Assembly (NCBI GenBank): GCA_947568835.1
Contig: OX387606.1
Coordinates: forward strand, 2,914,001 to 2,978,000
Source of the DNA: Protonemura montana
Taxonomy: Eukaryota > Arthropoda > Insecta > Plecoptera > Nemouridae
Length of the DNA: 64,000 nucleotides
Direction of reading: 5' to 3'
Below are positions 55,901 to 64,000 of the stretch, one piece after another. Below the pieces are notes generated by a model. It saw nothing but the letters and a program-made list of their open reading frames with translations, was not told the DNA's origin and ran no database searches. The position numbers were made by a program, and so were the translations under genes. Position 1 is the first letter of the stretch. Each line of letters starts with the position of its first letter.

Positions 55901-58900
55901 GAAACTTAAAATAAATTACCAGTGCCTAGTACCAGTGCCTAAAGTTTGGAGTTCAATAAAAATAAATTAATATGGACCAATACATATGCTTTCAGTGATG
56001 GAAGCATAGAAAAATGAGTGCATCAGCAACTAAGAAACTATCTGGAAACAAACACATTGACCGGGTCAACTCACTTGAGCGATCGGAGCTCGGCACTGCA
56101 CTCTATGAGGTCCGGCTGTGTCCGCATGCGGCCCATGGCGCGTGCTACAAGGTTCACGTTGTCGTTGAACAGGTTGTCCAACCCCGCGACTTCGCTGTCC
56201 TCTCTGCAAGGGAAGCAGGTGGGCGGCATGTTAGTTGGACGCTTGGACGTATCAGAGAATGGGAGAATAATGAGATCGGGCAAAATCTATTTGACAGAAG
56301 TATCAAAAATCAAAATGATAATCTCTATATCTATAACTGTCGTGCTGGTATGATACTATCGATAGTTAAATTATTCTGAAATTACGAAACACTTGAAACT
56401 TTAGGTGGGATGCAACACGATACAAACCAATAGTTTCTTTTAAAATTGTCAAATCGTAATGGACGCTAGGGTGATAGTTTAGGTAAGAAAAATCGAACTC
56501 TTTGGCATGGAAATCAAGCCACTTCAGCAAGGTTATAATTCCTGACATTTTTCTACATGTACGTTCCTCAGACCTGACCGGTTTTATCACATAAGAGTTG
56601 GGAAACGTCTCACAGCTGCAACCATATGACGAATTCAAATACTCAAACGCACTGCCATAACAACGAGTAACGGCAATTTTAATTTAAATAGGAAATATGT
56701 TGGGTGATGTATCGACATGGAGAAATCAATTGGAGTATGGAGGCTAGCCAATCAGCACCACAAGCCAGTGACTGGTTGGGAAACCCGGGAGCAGGTTCCA
56801 ACCATCGCTGCAAAGAAACCCCAAAGCCAAGCACTGCACCAAAGTCGCGGCAAAGCAAAGCCCTTGCCGCGAATTGATCGGCGTCCCCCGCGCGTGGGCA
56901 GCGCCTGCCGCCTTGAGAATGCAGCCCGCGTGGCGTGCGTGACGGACCGGTTGCAGTACGCCCGGGGGCGCCGGATAGAAAAACCGACTTGCGAAACGGG
57001 GTGCCTACCCGCCAGACTCGATGAATCGATGCTATCTGCAACGGGCGCCGCGACGTCGGCAAACTTGTGGAGACGACGCTCAGCCGGTTAGAGGCGTTTG
57101 AAACGTTAAGGTGCTCTTCAGTAAGTTTTGCGGGCACTGCGACACCACTAGCGCAGCTAAGACTGCGAGGGTAGGTGGTATGTCGCTGTGGAAGCTGGTC
57201 CGGATAAGCAGGTGGAAGCCACTGTATGATAGACCACTGACCCAGTCGCACTTTTGAACGCTAGGCGACAAAACGCCGACACTGGAACCTCCTGTCGCAC
57301 TCGGCGCCCAGCTAAGACTGCGCGGGCGAAGCGACGTCGATCGCGGACTGACTCACCAGCGTCGGTGTCACGTCAAGGTCGCGGCTTCTCGGCGGTGGCG
57401 GAGGGAAGCGTCGTGGCGCCTAGCGTGCCTCGACGGGGGGATGGGGAGGGGGGGGGGCGACGGTTCCCAGGAAGCAGAGGAAAACAAAGCGTGTGGCATG
57501 TAGCTAGGTCAGTTTCCTCGAAGCGGTATGCACGACTGGGAACGTGTGGAAATGGAAAGTAAGTGCGCGGCTAGGTTGGCATGTCGGACAAAGGGTCGCC
57601 GGTTTGTCACGGTTCCGGGACATCGTGGGTGTGATGGCAACACCTCTTCCAGGAGAGACAACTCGATAGCGAATCTCGGCTAGACACGGCAACACGGCAA
57701 TTTTGATCGCGAAGGGAGCCCGAATGGCTTTATTTTCTCTTCAATTACAAGAAAACAGTTGATTCTGCTCGAAATTGTTCACAAGAATACTAGAACCCTG
57801 CCACGCAATCGGTATAGACTGATAGGGAATTCTCCCAGCAATATCGGGACATGTCCACCAATAGCCAGCCATTGCGCTTGGAGTCACGTCCGTTTGGTCG
57901 GTCCAGGCCGAATCAAGGCGTGCAGAAAGTCAGCTAGGTAGCGTGATAAAAGATGTTCAGCAAAAACATGTTCTGCAAGCGGGTAGATCGGAAGGGCGTC
58001 AAGCTAATGCAAAGAAAAGGTCACAGGTCAACCCAATCAGAGAGCAGGTAGGATACAAGAAACGTCGCGTAGGGGGACCGAGTTGGGCTTGATGTCGCTG
58101 AAAGCTGTCACTCAGCAGAGCGAACACTCCGCTTCCGTAACACGTCCTAAGAAGTCTCCCTTCGGCTGCCCCTCCGAGCGAAGGGTGGGGGGGGGGGGGG
58201 GGGGGGTGAGCTCGGCCGGCGTCGGTTCGACGCCGATCGATGCCGATTGCTGTCCAGTCGGCGCCGCGAGCGCCGCGATGACGTCATCGTGAGCGCCGCG
58301 ACGCCAAAAGGACGCTGATGCCGGAGGGGAGACACGGTGGCGACGAAGCGGGAAACATCGGGGCAGAGGGGGGGCAGCCCCTCCGTATCGCAATGAAGTC
58401 CACATGACACAGGGAGTCAATGTCAAGGAAATGGTTACCGTACTTTCCCAGAAATGTACAGCAAGGAGAAGAAGCAAGGCCTGTTATTTATGTCTCTCTG
58501 CAATGAAAGTGTCTCTTGATTTTGACGAAAGGTTGGCTGTGACTTCGCTGATAAAGCTTTATAGACCTTACTGTTGTTGGGCACAAAGCAAGAAAAATCA
58601 CGCAAATGTTCCCTAGCTTCGAAATTTGTGGATAATGGCTGTGAGCTCCTCGTTTTCCTTTCAATTTATTGTGGTAGAGCTTGGAATAGCTTTTCGCAAC
58701 TGGGAATTCTAGTCCAGGCCAATACTAAAGACGCCAATCACAGCTGTGGCGGTCCAGGTTAGTCACATAGAGAACTGCAACCAAATGTAGGTCAACTGGA
58801 AACAGACTGATCTTGGCGACTGATGTCGCTGATATTACTATTCCTGAATGCATTTGCTTGTTTTGTCACCAGCAAGGTTTTGACTGCATTGTTCTGATGC

Positions 58901-60746
58901 ACAAATGGACCGCTGTTAACTCGTTCTTGTCTGGCAATTTCGGCATAAAATACCTGAATAATTGGGATGGTGAAATGATTAAATTGAGTCTATGAAACAC
59001 TGGAAACCAAACCATCTCATTAAATCTGGCTTAAAGTCATTTTTATCTTCATGTTTGTAATTAGATTGGTGTCAAAGACAATGCCTTTAGCTACGTTTAC
59101 CTGGGAAACCTCCCACAGTTAAATTTAGTTGCTAAACCCACTTCCAGGGATTGCTTTTCAAATGTTTTTCAACTTATTATGAAACAGGTAGCATGGCGAC
59201 AGACAGACAATCACCATTGCTTATTTTTCAGATTCATAATTCTCAACAAATTGCATAGACTTTGTAAATTTTGACCCAGAAGGGTAGCTACACGGTGCTA
59301 ATGATTTTCTGTGGCCCTGTTTCAAAAGCTCTTTCTACCTTGTAAGTTGGGATTCCACCTTGTCGATGGATTCAAATAGGGTCAACCGGGATGAAGACGC
59401 ATTATCTAACGGTGTCCTGGCCACCGGAAGATATAGCATTCGCAGGACAAGAACTGCCATTATAGATAGCAAAAACAAAAGCATTCAGCACATTTGTTAC
59501 TAAGGGTGAATGTTGCCCGAAGGCTGAGTGTCGGCCATCTCAATTGACTATACTTATCCTGAAACGACTAAAACAATGCTAAGAGAATAAGCAAATGGCA
59601 AGTACTACAGATTAATTTAATGTTGTTGGTAACCCAAGGGTAAATGTCCCAAGGAGAAAGGAAGCTAGAAGCTAGGAAATCCAAATCCGTTGTCCTTACA
59701 AGCAGCTGCTCTCCCCAGCTTTGTAAATGTACAAATGGAAGAAAATAAGGCCGATATAAATGCGATGTCAGCCTGTCTTTTAATCGCACCCGAGCATGTT
59801 TAGCGTCCCTACCTGTGCTGTCGGTTGTCAGCCAACGGCTCTGTGTCTGTCTGTGGGCCGGCAACAACGTCGACACCCATCGAACCAACGTCCAGGGTTG
59901 CGTATCCTCGACGACCAGTCGTTGAAGTCGGAGCCGCGCCCTTGGTGGCGGGCGCCGTGCCGCGCGAGAGCAGCAACAGCTCGGCGTACAAGTCGTCGCT
60001 GTTGGAGTTCAGTGCGTCGTCTAGCCGGCAAGCGTCCAGCCCGCGGTAGTTCGGGTTCTCGTAGCTCAGCAAACCGTTCTCTACGACAAGCGCCGAAACA
60101 GTCTCGTTCAATCGCTGCCGGCCTCCGCCATGCAACGAAGGGGTTTGTTTGGTTCTGGACGAGCATTTTCATTCTTATTCAATAGCTCAATAACTTATCA
60201 GAAATGTCTTGATTTTGCCAGTTTTGATCTAAAAAAAACCCTAAACTTACAATTGATTACACGCTCAAGACATTCCCTGACTATAAAAGTGACATAGTAT
60301 TGAATCTGGTCTCCAAGTGATGAAGATTCGGTACTGATCTCCTGGGGGTTCTTCCTAAGATACAAAGCTCAAAGTGGCAAGACTTGAGAGCTCATTGTTG
60401 CAGAGACCCACTGTCTGAATGTGTGCAATAAAAATTCGGGAAAGGCGGCGAGCTAAACCAGTATGGCGAGTCCTTCAAGACTAAAGAGCGCATATCCTCT
60501 GTCCTCACCAAGGAAGATGTTGTCGGTGGGTGTCCCGGTGGCACCATCACGTCCCATAAGATGCTCCATGGCGTCGGCGTCGGCGTCGTCGTCGTCGGCG
60601 GATGCGGCTAGCGCTTGCAGCAGCGCCGAGTAGGGGGAGCGGGTGCCCTCGGCGCAGGCCGCCGCTAAACTCAGCGGCAGGCTCAGCGGGCGGCCGGCTG
60701 CGCGACCCGACTGCGCGACTTCGCCGCACAACATGCGCGCCCGCCG
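46927..60746 (-). CDS. APBB1: Fe65-type adaptor (amyloid precursor protein-binding family B), ~710 aa, at least 11 exons
   Basis: A scaffold whose PTB2 binds the NPTY tail of APP-like receptors, PTB1 binds LRP or Tip60 and the WW domain binds proline-rich Mena-type ligands; it acts at membranes and in the nucleus. Exons (complement): 60509-60746, 59813-60122, 56075-56203, 55011-55159, 54141-54390, 53521-53692, 52945-53066, optional 52097-52102, 50779-51014, 49733-49932, 48357-48572, 46927-47049. Phases agree throughout. From the Met at 60734 the product has 710 residues, similar to human Fe65. An acidic N-terminus (DDDDADADA) comes first. The WW domain is at ~264-293 (LPAGWERHE joined to DNDGPYFWHIKSGT). 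PTB1 spans ~357-500 (FAVRSLGWVEISELDL, IHTIRVWGVGRDNG, DFAYVARD, CHVFRCD). PTB2 spans ~535-670 (AQYLGSTQV, CRVRYLSFLGIGRDV, LRYQKCLDAHPQ). The tail GLGATLKSLVGTF resembles the human C-terminus. The two 5'-most exon borders are the least certain. Confidence 0.93.
47831..48278 (-). repeat. 5S-rRNA-derived SINE, minus-orientation copy
   Basis: Complement of the family from the tail (GTTTAACGACGCACTGTTTTG) through CTCCTGTCGAAGAGCACC and AGTTGCTGTACTAACTTTC to the 5S-like head (TGTTGCTTAACTTCAGTGATC, CAACACGCCAAACC). It sits 79 bp beyond Fe65 exon 48357-48572, in its downstream intron, with an ATT microsatellite at the tail end. Confidence 0.85.
49240..49690. repeat. Foldback repeat family B, copy 3 (both arms present)
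   Basis: The left arm TAGACTCATGTCTACTTGAT, TTAGCCTTAGCACTAGTTTTAAC (about 49284-49328) is the inverted match of GTTAAAACTAGTGCTAAGGC, TAAATCAAGTAGATATGAGTC at 49627-49670. Between them is the block TTATGTGGTTCTTTTGTTATCGG, also present at 31795-32000, and ACAAGTTACGAAACG. It ends about 40 bp from the donor of Fe65 exon 49733-49932. Confidence 0.75.
50505..50672 (+). repeat. tRNA-like foldback element, copy 9 (right half)
   Basis: ACACTAAAATTGTCTCAAAAAGC is followed by a plus-strand tRNA-like unit with A-box (TAGCTCAATTGGTTA) and an altered B-box (GGTTTGAGTCC), then TTTTTGAGATGGTTATAGTG and AATAATAAAATA. It is about 105 bp from Fe65 exon 50779-51014. Confidence 0.7.
52097..52102 (-). CDS. 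APBB1: Candidate 6-nt Arg-Glu microexon of Fe65 PTB1
   Basis: On the transcribed strand the sequence is GGCACAG|AGAGAG|GTAAAC: an acceptor, six bases and a donor. It lies in the intron between exons 52945-53066 (ending ...GRDNG plus AG) and 50779-51014 (starting A, GACTTTGCG). Including it changes GRDNG-R-DFAY to GRDNG-RER-DFAY and keeps frame. Mammalian Fe65 has a six-base neuron-specific miniexon adding Arg-Glu in PTB1. A TGC motif lies about 20 bases upstream in a poor, GC-rich polypyrimidine context, as in many neural microexons. Confidence 0.65.
54510..54660 (+). repeat. tRNA-like foldback element, copy 10 (3' part)
   Basis: It starts inside the tRNA-like unit (GGGTTAGTGCAACACCCAC, then GGGGTTCAGAGTCC with a 1-base insertion in the B-box). 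The right arm follows: GGGCATCAATTTTTGAGACG, GTTCATAATAATAAAATACC, GCGTATGCAATTG. It lies in the Fe65 intron beside WW exon 54141-54390. Confidence 0.7.
58187..58206 (+). repeat. 20-base G run in a GC-rich intronic segment
   Basis: A pure G run flanked by GGCGTCGG/CGCCGATCG-type CpG-rich DNA in the large Fe65 intron 56204-59812. A palindromic TGACGTCA (cAMP-response-element core) lies about 75 bp to the right, near 58278. Confidence 0.85.
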
Positions 60747-63700
60747 CTGCACGCACGCAACACGTCGGAGGTTAAGCGAAATTGCGCGCGGTTCGGTGGC
60801 GGGTGGGTGACCACGAGCATTGATAGCAGACGTCACCGGTAAGGCACGTCAAGGGAACTCAGTTAAAGGTACGTAGTCTTCAGCACGAACGTTATAACCA
60901 TAAGCTGGCTTTAACGCGAGCTAACCGACACCACGGTTGGTGTCCGCAAATGGCAAAAAACACCACAAAGGGCTCAGACAATATTAGTAGTTGAGCCGGG
61001 ACTGCTTGTGATGACATCGGGGTTGATCATTACAAACTGCTATATGTCTCTCAATTTATTCAAATAAAACCAGGAGAAAGCAACAGGACAGGACTCCTCT
61101 CCCCGGACGCTGTTCGCTAAGCGTTAGCTTCTAGCCGTGGAATATCACTTGAAAGCGAGGTTAGGTGGAAGAATCCTCGCTAATCCAGTGGTATAAGAAT
61201 ATCAGAGAAAGGAATTGGTTAATTTCATCATCTGATTGGTGCAACTTCCAGTGCAGTGCTCTAAGAGTATGATGGTTAGGAGACGTGGTTCAGAGCCGTA
61301 GTCGGAGCCTTGGTTCTTTTTAGGACCGAAACTCAATACAGAGCAAAACCGTTACCACAATGAAAAAAGGGAATGTTGTTGCTATGACCGTCATAAAGTA
61401 TTTAGAGTGCACTTGGAGTCAGGCTTTCCCTTGTGAAACCGAAAGTGAATTGAAACTTGAAGGACCGCGCTGCAGCATACAAGCACTGAGGCCAAACAGG
61501 GCAGTGCTAAAATCTGCCCCAAACGGGGTTCGTGTTCACCCGACCCGGCCTTGGACGGCGATAGCACGGAAGCTGGACATGGGGGTCGCATAGCCGCACG
61601 CCGCTGGCGACGCCATGACGTATCGGCGTCGATCGATGACGTCAGACGTCGGCCACAACAACGTCTCGGGCCTCGTTTTCTTCGCGACGAGGACTGTCGC
61701 CCGTGTCGCCCGCGAACCAAGAGTTTAGCGATCGAACATATTAGGGGTTGGTTTTTGCATTGCATGCCATGACATGCCGCAGACTTTGAACGATTGCCAA
61801 GCGCCAGGATCGAACCTCGTGCTGCTAGGACAACGCTATACGCGGCGCCGTACACGAATCCCTATTACAAGCATTTAGTGCTAGTCTTGGAGCCTTCCCG
61901 CAGATAGACAACCGTTTGGGCCGGCACCAGGAAATGCAGGGGTACGATGAACCGTTCATCATCCATGCTTTCTTTCATTACTTTATCAAGTTACGAGAGC
62001 GACCTGTACCTACGACGTCTACTTATTAGACGTAGAGGTGCTGACATTCACTCACTCTCCATCGAACGTGCGCCGAGCGAATGCTCGAGGGAAACGGGGA
62101 TCCCGAGGGAAGTGACAGTCAAAGAGCACTCTGGTATACCTCAGGATAGGCGTCGTTGACTCCTCGAAGGTCGCATGGTATTTTATCACAGACTCGAGCA
62201 GCGCGGCGGAAAGGTCACGTGTGGCAATATAGGTCACGACAGAGAGGATTGGTATGTGTCCGTGGGTCATCGGTAAAGCACTGCGGCGTTTACTCACCGA
62301 TCAGCAGGCGACCAAGAGGACCGCTTCACGCCTTGACGGAGTCCCACTCCATGCCAGGACGCAGACTGGAACACACAGACACAAGACCTCAACGTCTTCC
62401 TATCACGAGCTTTCACCATAAAGCTCTTGGACCTTAGGGACAATTCACATTGCATGAACGCGAAGAGGAAGTAGTGACTCCGAAATGTTTAATGTCAAGG
62501 GTCGAGTCGCGGTCCGCGCCAAGGAATTTGTCTCAAGGAGTATGTCTTGGAGGAAGACCCCCCGTCGTTCGGCCGCCATTTAAATGTCAGCTCGACGACA
62601 GGAGGTCTGGCAGGCAGAGCAAAGGCTTCGGGGGGATGCCGTCGACGCCAATCTTACGCACATAGAGGGTGTCGTCTCTGCACGTAGCGTTAAGTCAAGT
62701 CGTAGCACTGCACACGGAAACTTAACAGGACACGGACAATCCAGTCGCGAGCGTATAGAGTTTTGCTGTAAATCGACGGCACAAAGACGCCCGTGTCGAC
62801 GTCGATCGCTACTCGATAGGTGCGTCGCGACGCTTGGCGCCGGCGCTCGTGTATTGATCGCAGTCGCCCGGCCGACGCTTGCTGGGCAGGGGGTGGGGGT
62901 GGCGTCGGTGTCCCTCAAGGCGATTAGTCTCGGCGCCGACAACGCGACCAAGACGACAAATTACACGGCGGCGGCGGCGGCGGCTCGTTGGCAAACTAGA
63001 CGCATGGCGCCGTCGGTGACGAAATCGTCATATGATAAACATTCTCGACTATGTTCTCGTCTTGCACATGGCCTATATTGAGTGTCAGACACATAAAATG
63101 TGCCATTAAATTGGGGATCTCGGTATGTCTATCTCATTGAATCCTTGAGCAGAGTCCACACAGTACAGGTATCTCACCAGGAACTCCCACAGGACTACGG
63201 ATTCACATCATGAGCTGAACGACTTAGTAGTGCCAGACGGTATTGACAAAACTATTTTACTCGTCACGGGATTTCATCCAGTTCCGATATGGTTGCTGCT
63301 AACCCCAGCCTCCTGGTCTCCAAGTTTGATCCCGATTATTAAAATTTTGAGGCTCACGTTTCCCTACACTGGACGATTAACTTACGAAAATTACACAAAT
63401 TTTTAGCGTTGAGTCAACGGTATTAGTCAACTTATTCGGTGACATCGTAGTCATGCCATCGTGCCATGCTCCAACCGCTCTAGGTTACGAGTGCTCGAAA
63501 AATGTTCCTGGAACTTTAAGGCTAGTTTCTGAACAGTATTCATATGTATGCATACCCTTGATGTAAAGAAGTACGACTGGAATGTGGCTCTTCAGTCAGC
63601 AGTCCCGGTAGCTGCCAGGAAAAATCGCAAATATGCACTCCACTTCGTCACTCAGATTCCATCCACTTGTTTCGCTGCCATGACAGTTAAGCTACAGCTG

Positions 63701-64000
63701 ACTCTGATCTGTGGAGATGACAGCCATTCAAAATAATGCCGCTAAATTTGAATCGGTGATCAGCTACCTACCTGTGACCGTCGAGTGTCTGCGACAGTAC
63801 TGGTCAAATTTATTTACTGGTGGACTAAAAGTAAGGACCAGGAATAACGTGTGTCTCGGGATTTGAGGAAATCTGTGGCATAACTGGGGACGACAGAAGT
63901 GATAAGACAGTCAGGAGGTTAACTTCCAAGTCTAAAAAAACTACCAACATACACCGATAAGTAAAGCTTTAAAACAGTATGCTTATTAATAAATACTTGT
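60747..64000. other. Fe65 5' flank/first intron, with GC-rich segments
   Basis: Upstream of the first recognisable Fe65 coding exon. It contains a 5S-like fragment at ~60750-60820, GC- and CpG-rich stretches near 61540-61720 (with a TGACGTCA) and 62480-63010, and otherwise ordinary sequence. Fe65 5' untranslated exons and promoters probably lie here, but I cannot place them. A minus-strand AAATGGCGGCC (YY1-like) near 62575 precedes a 44-codon open frame of unknown meaning. The repeated short open frames here show no domains. Confidence 0.4.

Noticed and set aside
56679-57251. 190-codon open frame on the minus strand in a large Fe65 intron
   Set aside because: No domain, no supporting splice structure, and it lies in a GC-rich stretch where stop codons are rare in all frames.
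61391-61855. 154-codon open frame on the minus strand
   Set aside because: Arg/Ser/Ala-rich with no recognisable motif; overlapping frames are also open. It could at most be a 5' leader exon of Fe65.

Overview
This is a gene-dense, intron-rich stretch of nuclear DNA from an invertebrate animal. All genes are split by spliceosomal introns, intergenic DNA is AT-rich and full of SINE-like and foldback repeats, and there are no operons or ribosome binding sites. Single-copy family members with animal-type architecture (Fe65, AF9/ENL, ALDH2, MTMR10-like, a ZIP transporter) point to a protostome. A few TTAGG-like runs (about 7322-7370) are compatible with an arthropod, but this is weak. Gene identities rest on family knowledge and reading of the translations; exon borders were fixed by hand from GT/AG signals and checked for phase agreement across each junction.

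Layout, left to right. (1) EFL1, minus strand, 13 exons (607-12531); its last ~250 codons lie beyond the left edge. (2) AF9/ENL (MLLT3/MLLT1) YEATS gene, plus strand, five exons (12997-16665), head-to-head with EFL1 over a ~465 bp shared promoter. (3) A ZIP zinc transporter, plus strand, four exons (20237-22893), which appears to need one GC-AG intron. (4) MTMR10-type myotubularin pseudophosphatase, minus strand, 11 exons (26543-34629). (5) An unrecognised 152-residue protein, plus strand, two exons (34896-35868), head-to-head with MTMR10 and preceded by a uORF whose stop overlaps its start codon. (6) Mitochondrial ALDH2, minus strand, 10 exons (38354-44853), with a possible alternative first exon that would remove the transit peptide. 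(7) Fe65 (APBB family), minus strand, at least 11 exons (46927-60746), with an apparent six-base Arg-Glu microexon in PTB1 and a WW domain whose second Trp is Arg. Its 5' part runs toward the right edge.

The genes do not form a pathway. EFL1 serves late 60S ribosome maturation, AF9 chromatin reading and transcription elongation, ZIP metal uptake, MTMR10 phosphoinositide biology, ALDH2 aldehyde detoxification and Fe65 signalling from APP-type receptors.

Repeats are the other main content: about ten copies of a long-inverted-repeat element carrying a tRNA-like sequence; four copies of a 5S-rRNA-derived SINE, one expanded into a ten-unit array; an 86-bp array facing an inverted 70-bp array; a 148-bp array; a second foldback family; and minisatellites or A/T-rich tails next to EFL1 splice donors. 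No CRISPR array, prokaryotic mobile element, functional rRNA gene or convincing functional tRNA gene was seen.
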